Translations under genes and position numbers: made by a program | Part shown: piece by piece, positions 28,601 through 39,199 of the stretch | How the letters are laid out: the number at the start of each line of letters is the position of its first letter | Position numbering within the stretch: position 1 is the stretch's first letter | Assembly (NCBI RefSeq): GCF_001591685.1 | Contig: NZ_BCVJ01000015.1 | Span: 1-39,210, forward strand | Origin: Ligilactobacillus murinus DSM 20452 = NBRC 14221 | GTDB taxonomy: Bacteria > Bacillota > Bacilli > Lactobacillales > Lactobacillaceae | Reading direction: 5' to 3' | DNA length: 39,210 nt | Notes under the pieces: generated by a model | Database searches by the model: none | Told to the model about the DNA's origin: nothing | What the model saw: the letters and a program-made list of their open reading frames with translations, nothing else

Positions 28601-30529
28601 ATGGAAACAAAAGAACGCCCTGTAAGTAAATTTACTTCACGTTTATCATATACTTTTGGCGCTTTTGGTAATGACGTATTTTATGCTGCTCTATCAAGTT
28701 ATTTGATCATGTTCATTACCTCACACCTTTTTAATACAGGTGATAAAGCAACCAATAACCGTTTGATCAGTTATGTGACTTTGATCATCATGATCTTACG
28801 GATCGTTGAATTGTTGATCGATCCTTTTATCGGAAATGCGATCGATCGAACAAAAACACGTTGGGGACATTTTCGTCCGTGGGTCGTAGTCGGTGGGACG
28901 ATCAGCTCGATCGCACTTTTGATCTTATTTACTAATATGGGTGGCTTGAATAAGTCAAACCCTTGGTTATATCTCTTTATCTTTGCTGTATTGTATATCA
29001 CGATGGATATCTTCTATTCCTTTAAAGATATTGGTTTTTGGTCGATGTTACCAGCGCTTTCCTTTGATTCACGGGAACGTGAAAAGATCGCAACGTTAGC
29101 TCGTATCGGTTCAACGATCGGTGGTTCTTTAGTCGGGGTCGTTGTAATGCCATTAGTGTTATTCTTCTCACTTCAAAGTAATGGTGGGACTGGTGATGAT
29201 CGTGGTTGGTTCTGGTTTGCCTTTATTGTTTGTGCTACCGCCTTTCTTAGTGCGTTGGCCGTTGGTTTTGGGACCCGCGAAGTTGAAAATGATCTCCGGA
29301 AAAACGACGAAGATACAGCTGGTATCGGCGCCGTCTTAAAGATGTTAGTCAAAAATGACCAGTTGTTATGGGTAGCGATCGCTTATCTTTTCTATGGTAT
29401 CGGGATCAACTTGGTAAATGCGCTTGAATTGTACTACTTCACGTATATCATGGGCTTTTCTAAGGGCTTTTCGATCCTTTCATTTATCAATATGATCGTT
29501 GGGCTTTTCTCGGTATCTTTCTTCCCATTCTTAGCTAAGAAGTTCAACCGTAAGCCTTTATTTATCGGATGTTTGACGATGATGTTGATCGGTCTAGCAG
29601 TCTTTTCGGTTGCCGGAAGCAATTTAGCCTTAGTTTTGTTTGCCGCTGAATTATTCTTTATTCCACAACCAGTTGTTTTCTTGATCGTTTTGATGATCAT
29701 CACTGACTCAGTTGAATATGGTCAATGGAAATTAGGTCACCGTGATGAATCATTAGCCTTATCCGTTCGTCCGTTAGTCGATAAATTCGGTGGTGCTATC
29801 TCCAACGGTGTTGTTGGTCAGATCGCTGTTTTAGCTGGGATGACTACAGGTGCAACTGCTTCTTCTATCACAGCAAGTGATCAATTTATCTTTAAGATCA
29901 TGATGTTTGCGATCCCAGCCGTTATGATGTTGATCGGGATGTTTATCTTTGCTAAGAAGATCACTTTGACTGAAGAACGTCACGCACAGATCGTGGCTGA
30001 GTTGGAAAAAACTTGGGGTGATCAATTTAGCAGTGAAAGTAGTGAGGCTGGTGTCTTGATCAAAGACGATGAATTGACAGCCATGGTACCTGTAGCAGGT
30101 AAGGTGGTGGCTTTAAATGATGTCTCTGATCCAACCTTTGCTTCAGGCAAGATGGGAGCTGGAGTTGCAATCGTCCCTAGTGATGGTAAAGTTTATGCTC
30201 CGTTTGATGGGGTCGTAAAGACGGTCTTTGTCACCCGCCATGCGATCGGCTTAGTTTCTGACAACGGTATCCCAGCTTTGATCCATGTTGGGATCGGTAC
30301 TGTTAAGATGAAAGGGACTGGTTTTGTCACATATGTCAATGAAGGTCAACATGTGACAAAGGGTGAACAGATCATGGAATTCTGGGATCCAGCGATCAAG
30401 AAGGCTGGTTTAGATGACACGGTGATGTTTACGTTTGCCAACTCGGATCTCTTTGAAAAATTTGATGTTGAAGTCAAGCCTGGGGCAAAAGTAAGTCATA
30501 CAGATGTTGCAGTTAAGATCGAAAAATAG
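28601..30529 (+). CDS. lacS: Lactose/galactoside permease LacS with fused IIA domain
   Basis: A 642-residue membrane protein of the glycoside-pentoside-hexuronide (GPH) family with a C-terminal PTS IIA-like domain. The 12-helix carrier begins SKFTSRLSYTFGAFGNDVFYAALSSYLIMF and includes DRTKTRWGHFRPWV. The IIA domain (about residues 480-642) has GVAIVPSDGKVYAPFDG and PALIHVGIGTVKMKG, with the phospho-acceptor His near 562, equivalent to His552 of the Streptococcus thermophilus protein. Lactose enters by proton symport or in exchange for galactose, and HPr phosphorylation of the IIA domain tunes transport. I start at ATG 28601, seven bases from AGGAG; ATG 28598 is an alternative. The longer frame from TTG 28529 starts in the promoter and is wrong. 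The neighbours lacZ and galKTA support lactose use. Confidence 0.96.
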   Translation: METKERPVSKFTSRLSYTFGAFGNDVFYAALSSYLIMFITSHLFNTGDKATNNRLISYVTLIIMILRIVELLIDPFIGNAIDRTKTRWGHFRPWVVVGGTISSIALLILFTNMGGLNKSNPWLYLFIFAVLYITMDIFYSFKDIGFWSMLPALSFDSREREKIATLARIGSTIGGSLVGVVVMPLVLFFSLQSNGGTGDDRGWFWFAFIVCATAFLSALAVGFGTREVENDLRKNDEDTAGIGAVLKMLVKNDQLLWVAIAYLFYGIGINLVNALELYYFTYIMGFSKGFSILSFINMIVGLFSVSFFPFLAKKFNRKPLFIGCLTMMLIGLAVFSVAGSNLALVLFAAELFFIPQPVVFLIVLMIITDSVEYGQWKLGHRDESLALSVRPLVDKFGGAISNGVVGQIAVLAGMTTGATASSITASDQFIFKIMMFAIPAVMMLIGMFIFAKKITLTEERHAQIVAELEKTWGDQFSSESSEAGVLIKDDELTAMVPVAGKVVALNDVSDPTFASGKMGAGVAIVPSDGKVYAPFDGVVKTVFVTRHAIGLVSDNGIPALIHVGIGTVKMKGTGFVTYVNEGQHVTKGEQIMEFWDPAIKKAGLDDTVMFTFANSDLFEKFDVEVKPGAKVSHTDVAVKIEK

Positions 30530-30536
30530 TTCCCCT

Positions 30537-30572
30537 AAAAACCTCGCTGGTAACTGCCGGCGAGGTTTTTTA
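30537..30572 (+). terminator. lacS terminator
   Basis: A 14-bp stem (30537-30550 with 30557-30570), loop TAACTG, T run. Confidence 0.93.
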
Positions 30573-30596
30573 TGAGCGATCAGTAAACTATTTTAG

Positions 30597-30625
30597 TTGA
30601 AAAAAATTTAAATTTCGGCTACAAT
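30597..30625 (+). promoter_or_regulatory. glyA promoter
   Basis: TTGAAA (30597-30602), 17 bases, TACAAT (30620-30625). Confidence 0.7.
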
Positions 30626-30660
30626 ACAGGAAATTATACCAACGAAAAGAGGGCGCTTAG

Positions 30661-31899
30661 ATGAACTATCAAGAACAAGATCCACAATTATGGGCAGCTA
30701 TTGCAGCAGAAAAGAAACGCCAACAAGGAAACATCGAGTTGATCGCTTCAGAAAATATCGTTTCTGAAGGAGTCTTAGCAGCGCAAGGAAGTGTTTTGAC
30801 CAACAAATATGCAGAAGGTTATCCTGGGAAACGTTATTATGGTGGTTGTGAATACATCGACGTTGTAGAAGATCTGGCGCTCGACCGTGCCAAAGAACTT
30901 TTTGGAGCTAAATATGCTAATGTCCAACCGCACTCTGGTTCACAAGCTAATGCAGCTGCCTATCGTTCCTTGATCGCACCTGGTGATACGGTCTTAGGGA
31001 TGGATCTTGCTAGTGGTGGTCATTTAACGCATGGTTCGCCGGTCAACTTTAGTGGTCAAACATATAATTTTGTCAGCTACGGTGTTGATAAGAAAACAGA
31101 ACGCCTGGACTATGATGCGATCTTAGCTTTAGCCAAAGAGATCAAGCCTAAGTTGATCGTAGCGGGTGCCAGTGCGTATCCACGTGAGATCGATTTTGAG
31201 CGTTTTGGTCAAATCGCTAAAGAAGTTGGAGCTTACTTGATGGTCGATATGGCGCATATCGCAGGTTTAGTTGCAGCAGGTAAACACCAAAATCCAGTGC
31301 CATATGCGGATATCGTGACGACGACGACACATAAAACTTTACGTGGGCCACGGGGAGGCTTGATCTTGACTAATGACGAACAATTAGCTAAAAAGATCAA
31401 TAGTGCTGTTTTCCCTGGATTACAAGGGGGTCCGTTAGAACATGTTATCGCAGGTAAAGCAGTTGCATTTGGTGAGGCGTTGCGCCCAGAATTTAATGAT
31501 TACGCTACCCAAGTTATCAAGAATGCTCAAGCTATGGCAGAAGTATTTGCACAAAATGACAAAGCTCGGCTGATCTCTGGGGGGACGGATAATCATCTAT
31601 TATTAGTTGATGTTTTAGGTTTTGGATTGAATGGAAAAGAAGCTGAACAATTGCTCGATAGTGTTTCTTTGACTGTCAACAAGAACTCGATCCCATTTGA
31701 AACACTCAGTCCCTTTAAAACAAGCGGTATTCGTTTAGGTACTCCTGCGATCACAAGTCGTGGATTTGATGAAACTGATGCTAAAAAAGTAGCTGAGTTG
31801 ATCTTAGCGGTACTTGAATCAAAAGGTGAAGCTAAAATTTTAGCTGACGTCAAAACTAAAGTAGCGCAATTGACAGCCGCTCATCCGATCTATGAATAG
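30661..31899 (+). CDS. glyA: Serine hydroxymethyltransferase
   Basis: A 412-residue cytoplasmic PLP enzyme that converts serine and tetrahydrofolate to glycine and 5,10-methylene-tetrahydrofolate, the main one-carbon entry point. Seen are [14 protein letters not shown], the substrate loop [41 protein letters not shown] and the PLP lysine K225 in [13 protein letters not shown]. The C-terminal block has [15 protein letters not shown]. The start is ATG 30661 behind GAGGG. It has its own promoter and terminator and sits between lacS and galR without functional link to sugar use, so it is probably an independent housekeeping gene next to which the lac-gal genes were assembled. Confidence 0.98.
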   Translation: MNYQEQDPQLWAAIAAEKKRQQGNIELIASENIVSEGVLAAQGSVLTNKYAEGYPGKRYYGGCEYIDVVEDLALDRAKELFGAKYANVQPHSGSQANAAAYRSLIAPGDTVLGMDLASGGHLTHGSPVNFSGQTYNFVSYGVDKKTERLDYDAILALAKEIKPKLIVAGASAYPREIDFERFGQIAKEVGAYLMVDMAHIAGLVAAGKHQNPVPYADIVTTTTHKTLRGPRGGLILTNDEQLAKKINSAVFPGLQGGPLEHVIAGKAVAFGEALRPEFNDYATQVIKNAQAMAEVFAQNDKARLISGGTDNHLLLVDVLGFGLNGKEAEQLLDSVSLTVNKNSIPFETLSPFKTSGIRLGTPAITSRGFDETDAKKVAELILAVLESKGEAKILADVKTKVAQLTAAHPIYE

Positions 31900-31910
31900 A
31901 AAGTAATGTT

Positions 31911-31950
31911 AAAAAAGACCATAAACGTTGCGACGTTTATGGTCTTTTTT
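31911..31950. terminator. Bidirectional terminator between glyA and galR
   Basis: A perfect 18-bp stem (31911-31928 with 31933-31950) around TGCG, with A and T runs at the ends, so it works on both strands. Confidence 0.95.
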
Positions 31951-31958
31951 GATGTGAA

Positions 31959-32981
<1,023 letters not shown>

Positions 32982-32990
32982 TCATGATCG

Positions 32991-33010
32991 TTACATATAA
33001 GTATATGTAA
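32991..33010. promoter_or_regulatory. 20-bp palindrome over the galR start site
   Basis: Arms TTACATATA and TATATGTAA with a 2-base centre, perfect. It lies between the galR -10 and its ribosome binding site, about where transcription starts, a good place for an operator. Confidence 0.6.
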
Positions 33011-33013
33011 TCT

Positions 33014-33022
33014 AGTATAGCA
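33014..33022 (-). promoter_or_regulatory. galR extended -10
   Basis: The reverse strand reads TGcTATACT, an extended -10; no good -35 is visible. Confidence 0.5.
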
Positions 33023-33110
33023 TAAGCTTAGTAAAAAAACGCCTACAAGTTGAATATAGTTTAGTAAAGGCCAGAATGAGCTTTTTTAAGAATGGGAAAA
33101 TAAACGAAAT

Positions 33111-33137
33111 TGTTTTACTAAAAATTAAGTAAAAACA
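33111..33137. promoter_or_regulatory. Inverted repeat upstream of the galK promoter
   Basis: TGTTTTACT (33111-33119) and AGTAAAAACA (33128-33137) are inverted copies apart from one extra base. The repeat ends next to the galK -35 and contains the TTTACTAAA motif that also occurs in the lac control region. Confidence 0.5.
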
Positions 33138-33138
33138 G

Positions 33139-33167
33139 TTGCTAAATTCCGAAATTATCTCTATAAT
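33139..33167 (+). promoter_or_regulatory. galK promoter
   Basis: TTGCTA (33139-33144), 17 bases, TATAAT (33162-33167). A degenerate cre-like site (ATAAAACGCTTGCA, 33179-33192, about 11 of 14) lies just after the expected start. Confidence 0.7.
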
Positions 33168-33214
33168 TATAACTGTAAATAAAACGCTTGCACAAATGAA
33201 GAGAGGTAATGAAA

Positions 33215-34378
33215 ATGGAAAAAACAGAATTAAAACAACGCTTTGAAGAGATCTTTGGTCGGCCCTCAGAAGCAGAGTTCTTCTCACCTGGTCGGATCAA
33301 TTTGATCGGTGAACATACTGATTATAATGGGGGTCATGTTTTTCCGTGTGCGATCACTTTAGGGACTTATGGTGCTGCTGCTAAACGTGATGATCAAACG
33401 TTGCGTTTTTATTCAGAAAACTTTGCTGATGAAGGGATCATTGAAGTTCCATTAGCTGACCTCCATTTTGACAAGGCCGACAAATGGACGAATTATCCTA
33501 AAGGCATGATCCATTTCTTAAAAGAAGCTGGACATAAGATCGACACAGGGATGGATGTCTATGTCAATGGTAATATCCCTAATGGTTCTGGTCTATCATC
33601 ATCAGCTTCATTGGAATTGTTGATGGGTGTCATTGCACAACATTTATTTGATCTCGACCTTGAACGCCTCGACCTAGTAAAGATCGGGATGAAGACTGAA
33701 AATGACTTTATCGGTGTAAATTCAGGGATCATGGATCAATTTGCTGTAGGAATGGGACAAGAAAACAAGGCGATCTTGTTAGATACCAATACATTGAAGT
33801 ATGATCTTGTCCCATTGGATCTAAAAGATAACGTGATCGTGATCATGAATACAAATAAACGCCGCGAATTAGCTGATTCCAAGTACAATGAACGGCGCAG
33901 TGAATGTGAGACTGCTTTAGAAGAGTTGAACACCAAATTAGCTGCCAAGAGCTTGGGTGCTTTGGATGAGCAAACCTTTGATGAGTATAGTTATTTGATC
34001 GCTGATGAAGCTCGTTTGAAACGGGCACGGCATGCAGTTTGGGAAAATCAAAGAACTTTACAAGCACGTGAAGCCTTACAAGCAGAAGATCTTGAAAAAT
34101 TCGGGCGTTTAGTAAATGCCTCACATGTTTCATTGGAACATGATTATGAAGTAACGGGTAAGGAATTGGATACTCTAGCTCATACAGCTTGGCAACAACC
34201 AGGTGTTTTAGGTGCCCGGATGACAGGGGCTGGTTTTGGCGGTTGTGGGATCGCGCTTGTAAATAAAGCTGACGTTGAAGCCTTTAAGGAAAACGTTGGT
34301 AAAGTTTACGAAGAAAAAATCGGCTATGCACCAGCATTTTATATTGCTGAGATCGCAGATGGAACAAAGAAATTGTAA
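33215..34378 (+). CDS. galK: Galactokinase
   Basis: A 387-residue GHMP-family kinase that phosphorylates alpha-D-galactose at C1 with ATP, the first committed Leloir step. The galactokinase signature [19 protein letters not shown] is near residue 27. The ATP loop is [16 protein letters not shown] and the third GHMP motif is [11 protein letters not shown]. The start is ATG 33215, eight bases after GAGAGG; ATG 33209, two codons earlier, is too close to that site. It is first in galK-galT-galA, with 19- and 28-base gaps and no terminators inside. The promoter region carries an inverted repeat and a cre-like site, so repression by GalR and CcpA is likely. Confidence 0.97.
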   Translation: MEKTELKQRFEEIFGRPSEAEFFSPGRINLIGEHTDYNGGHVFPCAITLGTYGAAAKRDDQTLRFYSENFADEGIIEVPLADLHFDKADKWTNYPKGMIHFLKEAGHKIDTGMDVYVNGNIPNGSGLSSSASLELLMGVIAQHLFDLDLERLDLVKIGMKTENDFIGVNSGIMDQFAVGMGQENKAILLDTNTLKYDLVPLDLKDNVIVIMNTNKRRELADSKYNERRSECETALEELNTKLAAKSLGALDEQTFDEYSYLIADEARLKRARHAVWENQRTLQAREALQAEDLEKFGRLVNASHVSLEHDYEVTGKELDTLAHTAWQQPGVLGARMTGAGFGGCGIALVNKADVEAFKENVGKVYEEKIGYAPAFYIAEIADGTKKL

Positions 34379-34397
34379 AAAAATGGGGGCATAAGAG

Positions 34398-35879
34398 ATG
34401 AAAGCAGATGTAGTGGCACGCTTTGTAGATAGTGTTATTGCCAATAGTGATTATACACAAATGGATAAACCTTACCTGTATAATCGAGTTTTAGCGCTAG
34501 TCGGTGAAGAGGGGCTTAAACAAGAAGTTGAAACGACTGACTTGATCGCATTAAAAGATGAATTGTTAACGATCGCAGCTAAAAATGGTAAAGTAGGCGA
34601 AACGCAAAATGAACATGATAATTTAGGCGCTGAGTTGATGAATTTTATCATGCCAGCCCCAAGTGTTTTGAACCAACGTTTCTGGCAAACATACGAAACA
34701 GATAAAAACAAGGCGATCGCAGATTTCTACGCATTAAGCAAACAAAATGATTATATCAAGACTAAAGCGATCGCTAAAAATATTGCCTACAGTGTGCCAA
34801 CACAATATGGTGATATCGAGATCACGATCAATTTATCTAAACCAGAAAAAGATCCTAAAGCGATCGCAGCTGCTAAAAAGATGAAGCAAACCGGTTATCC
34901 TAAGTGCCAATTATGTATTGAAAATGAAGGTTATCAAGGACGGCTCGACTATCCAGCACGTGCTAATCACCGGATCATTCGCTTTGATCTAGGTAACAAG
35001 ACATGGGGCTTTCAATATTCACCTTATGCATATTTTAATGAACATTGTATCTTTTTAGATGGTAAACATGAGCCGATGGCGATCACAGCCAAGACATTTA
35101 GCCAATTATTAGCGATCGTGGAGCGCTTCCCAGGCTACTTTGCTGGAAGCAATGCTGATCTGCCGATCGTTGGTGGTTCGATCTTGACACATGAACACTA
35201 CCAAGGTGGTAACCATGAATTTGCGATGCAAAAAGCACCGATCGAAAAAAACTTACACTTTGCTGGCTTTTCTGATGTTGAAGCTGGGATCGTTAAATGG
35301 CCAATGTCTGTCATCAGATTACAGGCTAAAGATCAAGCTCGTTTAGTCGAACTAGCAAGTAAGATCTTGGATAAATGGCGAGCTTATTCGGATGAAAGCG
35401 TAGATGTTTTAGCGAGCTCTAATGGCGAATCACACCACACGATCACGCCGATCGCTCGCAGATCAGGCGCTGAATTTGAGCTAGATCTAGTCTTACGGGA
35501 TAATCAAACTTCAGCCAAATATCCAGATGGTATTTTCCATCCCCATCAAGATGTACAGCATATCAAAAAAGAAAACATTGGTCTGATCGAAGTGATGGGC
35601 TTAGCAATCTTACCACCACGTTTAAAAGACGAGCTGACTGAAGTTGAAAAATACTTACTAGGAAAGCCAAACCAAATGGCTGACTATCATGCCAAGTGGG
35701 CTGAAAAGATCAAGACTGAGCATCCAGAGGTAAGTGAACAAAATGTTGATAATTTGGTCAAAGCTCAAGTGGGTAAAGTCTTTGCGCGCGTTTTAGAGGA
35801 TGCAGGAGTCTTTAAACGCGACCAAAAGGGGCAAGAAGCATTTGTGAGATTTGCTGAATTTGTAGGCTTAGAGGGGTAA
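34398..35879 (+). CDS. galT: UDP-glucose-hexose-1-phosphate uridylyltransferase, class II
   Basis: A 493-residue enzyme that moves UMP between UDP-glucose and galactose-1-phosphate. This is the long form found in Firmicutes (GalT class II), not the shorter E. coli type of about 350 residues. Characteristic blocks are [66 protein letters not shown] (containing the His-rich active-site region) and the C-terminal YDNLV-like [25 protein letters not shown]. The start is ATG 34398, behind GGGGGC. UDP-galactose 4-epimerase, needed to complete the cycle, is not in this window. Confidence 0.97.
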   Translation: MKADVVARFVDSVIANSDYTQMDKPYLYNRVLALVGEEGLKQEVETTDLIALKDELLTIAAKNGKVGETQNEHDNLGAELMNFIMPAPSVLNQRFWQTYETDKNKAIADFYALSKQNDYIKTKAIAKNIAYSVPTQYGDIEITINLSKPEKDPKAIAAAKKMKQTGYPKCQLCIENEGYQGRLDYPARANHRIIRFDLGNKTWGFQYSPYAYFNEHCIFLDGKHEPMAITAKTFSQLLAIVERFPGYFAGSNADLPIVGGSILTHEHYQGGNHEFAMQKAPIEKNLHFAGFSDVEAGIVKWPMSVIRLQAKDQARLVELASKILDKWRAYSDESVDVLASSNGESHHTITPIARRSGAEFELDLVLRDNQTSAKYPDGIFHPHQDVQHIKKENIGLIEVMGLAILPPRLKDELTEVEKYLLGKPNQMADYHAKWAEKIKTEHPEVSEQNVDNLVKAQVGKVFARVLEDAGVFKRDQKGQEAFVRFAEFVGLEG

Positions 35880-35907
35880 TTTAATTTAGAAAGTAGAGAG
35901 TGTATCG

Positions 35908-38106
35908 ATGAACAAGTTGATTGAATTTGATGAAAAAAATAAAGTTTTTCATTTGCATAATGATAAGATCTCATACATTTTATCAGTAGAAGAAGGTGGC
36001 TATTTAAGTCACTTATACTTTGGGAAAAAAGTGAATGGGTATCACGGACAGTTGCGCTATCCCCGAGTAGATCGGGGCTTTTCAGGGAATTTACCTGAGA
36101 GTCTAGACCGGACATATTCACTTGACTCGTTATTACAAGAGTACAGTGGTGTTGGTAATTGCGATTATCGCACACCGGCTTTGGATCTCCAAAATGCGGA
36201 TGGTTCATTTGCAGCCCGTTTAGTCTATCAAGGCTATGAGATCACAGAGGGCAAACCTAAACTTGAAGGCTTACCAGCTTCCTACGCTAATGCTGATGAA
36301 GCTCAGACCCTAGCGCTCTTTCTTAAAGATGCGGTCAGTGGTGTTGAAGTGACCTTATTGTATACGATCTTTAAAGAATTAGCAGTCATAGCCCGTTCAG
36401 CTAAGGTGACTAATGCTGGCTTTGAACCGGTAGAACTAAAAAAAGTCGCTTCTATGCAACTTGACTTTATCAAACAAAATATGGATGTTATTTCTTTACC
36501 TGGTGCTCATGCTAATGAACGCCATATCCAACGTGAAGCGATCGGACAAGGCCGCAAAGTCTTTGAGAGCCGTCGGGGAGCTTCAAGTCACCAAATGAAT
36601 AGTTTTATCGCGGTATTAGAGCATAATGCAGACGAATTTTCGGGTGAAGTTTATGGCTTTGACCTAGTGTATTCAGGTAACCACAGTTTTGAGATCGAGA
36701 AAGATCAATTCGAGCAAACACGTGTAGTCGCTGGGATCAACGATTATAACTTTAGCTGGCACTTAGAAGCTGGGGAAAGTTTCCAAGCACCGGAAGTTTT
36801 GCTAGCTTTCTCAGCTAATGGTTTAAATGAGATGAGTCAAAATTATCATGAATTGATCAGAGAACATATCGTACGCGGTAAATTCAAGCACAAAGAACGC
36901 GAGATCCTTGTGAACAACTGGGAAGCAACGTATTTTGAATTCAACGAAGATAAGTTAAAGACGATCGTTGATGATGCTAAGGAACTAGGGATCGAAATGT
37001 TTGTCTTAGATGATGGCTGGTTTGGTCATCGAGATGATGATAATACGTCATTAGGTGATTGGACTGTTTATGAACGTAAATTCCCTCAAGGTATCAAGCA
37101 TTTTGCTGATTATGTCCATGAACAAGGGTTGAAGTTTGGACTTTGGTTCGAACCTGAAATGATCTCTATCGATTCAAAACTTTATCAAAAACATCCTGAA
37201 TATTTGATGCAAGTTCCTGGAAGAAAGCCAAGTCCTTCGCGAAATCAATTTATCTTGGATCTGACCCAAAAGGCAGTACGTGAAAACGTAGTGGCTCAAC
37301 TGAGTGCCTTATTAGATGGTGGTTTCATCGACTACATCAAGTGGGATATGAACCGCCATATCTCAGATGTTTATTCAGTATCCTTGCCAAAACAACGCCA
37401 AGGCGAAGTCTACCACCGTTATATGCTAGGGCTTTACGAGATCTTAGAGACATTGACGACTAAATACCCAGATATCTTATGGGAAGGTTGTTCAGGTGGT
37501 GGTGGTCGTTTTGACACTGGTTATGCTTATTACATGCCACAATCATGGACAAGTGATAATACTGATGCGATCGCACGTCAAACGATCCAATATGGTACTT
37601 CATTAGTTTATCCACCATCTGTCTTCACCGCACATGTTTCGGCAGTACCTAACCATCAGACGGGACGGATCACACCATTTGAAACTCGTGGAGCAGTAGC
37701 GATGAGTGCCGTCTTTGGCTATGAGCTTGATCTGACTCAATTGACAGCTGATGAAAAAGAAGCGGTCAAAGAGCAAGTCAAGACCTATAAGAAGATCCGG
37801 CCATTAGTTCAATTTGGTGACTTTATTCGCTTGAAAGATCCAGCTAAGGGCAATCAATGCGCTTGGATGTTTGTTTCCAGAGATAAAAATGAAGCTTTGG
37901 TTTTTGTATTTGACCGTTTAGCTTCTGCACAACCAACTTTGACTTTGACTAAATTAGCTGGTCTAGATCCAGCCAAAAATTATCAAGATCAAAAGACTAA
38001 GGCGGTCTTTAATGGAAGCGAATTGATGGAATTAGGGTTCTATGATCCTGTTAAACGGCATGATTTCACGGCGGATATGTACCACTTTAAAGCCGTAACA
38101 GACTAA
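35908..38106 (+). CDS. Alpha-galactosidase (GH36)
   Basis: A 732-residue cytoplasmic glycosidase that removes alpha-1,6-galactose from melibiose and raffinose-type sugars. An N-terminal beta-sandwich (FHLHNDKISYILSVEEGGYLSHLYFG) precedes the barrel, which has NNWEATYFEFNEDKL, FVLDDGWFG, WFEPEMIS, the nucleophile D480 (YIKWDMNRH) and the acid/base D550 (QSWTSDNTDA). The motif WEGCSGGGGRFDTGY supplies the galactose-binding cysteine-glycine loop. This matches the tetrameric GH36 enzymes of lactobacilli (MelA/Aga). No signal peptide is present, so the sugar must be imported first; LacS is the only galactoside importer here and might serve. It is the last gene of the galK-galT unit, with a terminator straight after. 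Confidence 0.97.
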   Translation: MNKLIEFDEKNKVFHLHNDKISYILSVEEGGYLSHLYFGKKVNGYHGQLRYPRVDRGFSGNLPESLDRTYSLDSLLQEYSGVGNCDYRTPALDLQNADGSFAARLVYQGYEITEGKPKLEGLPASYANADEAQTLALFLKDAVSGVEVTLLYTIFKELAVIARSAKVTNAGFEPVELKKVASMQLDFIKQNMDVISLPGAHANERHIQREAIGQGRKVFESRRGASSHQMNSFIAVLEHNADEFSGEVYGFDLVYSGNHSFEIEKDQFEQTRVVAGINDYNFSWHLEAGESFQAPEVLLAFSANGLNEMSQNYHELIREHIVRGKFKHKEREILVNNWEATYFEFNEDKLKTIVDDAKELGIEMFVLDDGWFGHRDDDNTSLGDWTVYERKFPQGIKHFADYVHEQGLKFGLWFEPEMISIDSKLYQKHPEYLMQVPGRKPSPSRNQFILDLTQKAVRENVVAQLSALLDGGFIDYIKWDMNRHISDVYSVSLPKQRQGEVYHRYMLGLYEILETLTTKYPDILWEGCSGGGGRFDTGYAYYMPQSWTSDNTDAIARQTIQYGTSLVYPPSVFTAHVSAVPNHQTGRITPFETRGAVAMSAVFGYELDLTQLTADEKEAVKEQVKTYKKIRPLVQFGDFIRLKDPAKGNQCAWMFVSRDKNEALVFVFDRLASAQPTLTLTKLAGLDPAKNYQDQKTKAVFNGSELMELGFYDPVKRHDFTADMYHFKAVTD

Positions 38107-38119
38107 TAGTACCTCTTTT

Positions 38120-38155
38120 AAAGGCAAACTCTACCATATGAGTTTGCCTTTTTAG
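38120..38155 (+). terminator. Terminator of the gal operon
   Basis: A 12-bp stem (38120-38131 with 38140-38151), 8-base loop and a T run. Confidence 0.93.
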
Positions 38156-38156
38156 C

Positions 38157-38186
38157 TTGAAGAATAATCTTAGTATATGGTATCTT
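38157..38186 (+). promoter_or_regulatory. Promoter of the exported hydrolase
   Basis: TTGAAG (38157-38162), 18 bases, TATCTT (38181-38186) with a TGg extension. Confidence 0.5.
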
Positions 38187-38221
38187 ATCCGATGAACAGG
38201 CATAAGAAAGGAAGGTCGTGA

Positions 38222-39073
38222 ATGAAAAGAAAGTTTTGGTGGCCGATATTACTATTGGTAGTCCTGATTTTTGGAGGGTGGTTGATCGTTTCACAAAGTT
38301 TACGTGATAATGCAAGCCAGCAGTATGAAAAAACTAAAGTGCCAACTTTATTTTTGCACGGTTACGGTAGTAGTCATCGGGCAGAAGAGCATATGACTCA
38401 GGCGATCGTTAAAGCAGGAGTTACACAAAATGTGATCCGGGCAACGGTCTCTAAGGATGGGGCAGTCAAATTACAAGGGGCACTACCTCAAAGTGCATAT
38501 AATCCGCTCATCGAAGTAGAATTTGAAGATAACAAAAACGCCAATTATCGGCAAAATGGTATCTGGCTCAAAAATGTTTTGGTCAAACTCCAAAAAACGT
38601 ATGGCTTTAAGAAATTTAATGCTGTTGCTCATTCGATGGGAAACCTAACTTTAGCCTATTACATGCTAGATAATGGCCAGAATAAAAAATTGCCCCAATT
38701 GCAAAAGCAAGTCAATCTTGCAGGGCATTACAATGGGATCATTGGTCTAGATGATCAAGCTGGTCAAATGCAGTTAGAAGAAAATGGTGCCCCCAAACAG
38801 ATGAATGCAACTTATCAAGAGCTATTGAAACTAGACGACAGTTACCCTAAAAAGCAGGTCTCGGTATTAAATATTTATGGTGATCTAGATGATGGTTCTG
38901 ATTCTGATGGACGAGTAAGTAATAATTCTTCACGGTCAGAGAAATATCTTTTGCAAGATGTCTACCGCAGTTATCAAGAACTTGAGATCAAGGGCGAAGG
39001 TGGACAACACAGTAAGTTGCATGAAAATCGTCAAGTTGATCGGGCAATTATTAATTTTATTTGGAAAAAATAG
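38222..39073 (+). CDS. Exported alpha/beta hydrolase, DUF915 type
   Basis: A 283-residue serine hydrolase of the DUF915 (PF06028) group common in Gram-positive bacteria. The N-terminus is a signal peptide or membrane anchor (MKRKFWWPILLLVVLIFGGWLIV), so the enzyme acts outside the membrane. The oxyanion region is PTLFLHGYGSSHRAEEHM, the nucleophile elbow is AVAHSMGNLTLAYYM, the acidic residue is probably in YGDLDDGSDSDGRV, and the histidine is in GGQHSKLHENRQVD. The substrate is unknown; lipase or cutinase activity has been suggested for relatives, but this is not shown here. The start is ATG 38222 behind AGAAAGGAAGG. It has its own promoter and terminator and no tie to the gal operon is evident. 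Confidence 0.9.
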   Translation: MKRKFWWPILLLVVLIFGGWLIVSQSLRDNASQQYEKTKVPTLFLHGYGSSHRAEEHMTQAIVKAGVTQNVIRATVSKDGAVKLQGALPQSAYNPLIEVEFEDNKNANYRQNGIWLKNVLVKLQKTYGFKKFNAVAHSMGNLTLAYYMLDNGQNKKLPQLQKQVNLAGHYNGIIGLDDQAGQMQLEENGAPKQMNATYQELLKLDDSYPKKQVSVLNIYGDLDDGSDSDGRVSNNSSRSEKYLLQDVYRSYQELEIKGEGGQHSKLHENRQVDRAIINFIWKK

Positions 39074-39078
39074 TTTAT

Positions 39079-39122
39079 AAAGAGATATTTGTCGAAAAAG
39101 TGAGTGGCAAATATCTCTTTTT
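39079..39122 (+). terminator. Terminator after the exported hydrolase
   Basis: A 13-bp stem (39079-39091 with 39108-39120) with a 16-base loop and a short T run. Confidence 0.85.
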
Positions 39123-39151
39123 ATTATATTTTGATTAGAATTTTGAATAAC

Positions 39152-39199
39152 AAAATAAACGTCGAGCGAACGAATCACTAAATAGTATTTGTTTATTTT
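39152..39199. repeat. Short inverted repeat at the window end
   Basis: AAAATAAAC (39152-39160) and GTTTATTTT (39191-39199) enclose 30 bases. It may belong to control or termination of a gene beyond the window; AT-richness makes chance plausible. Confidence 0.25.

Noticed and set aside
33179-33192. A confident cre site downstream of the galK promoter
   Set aside because: Only about 11 of 14 positions agree with the consensus, so it is mentioned under the promoter but not called separately.
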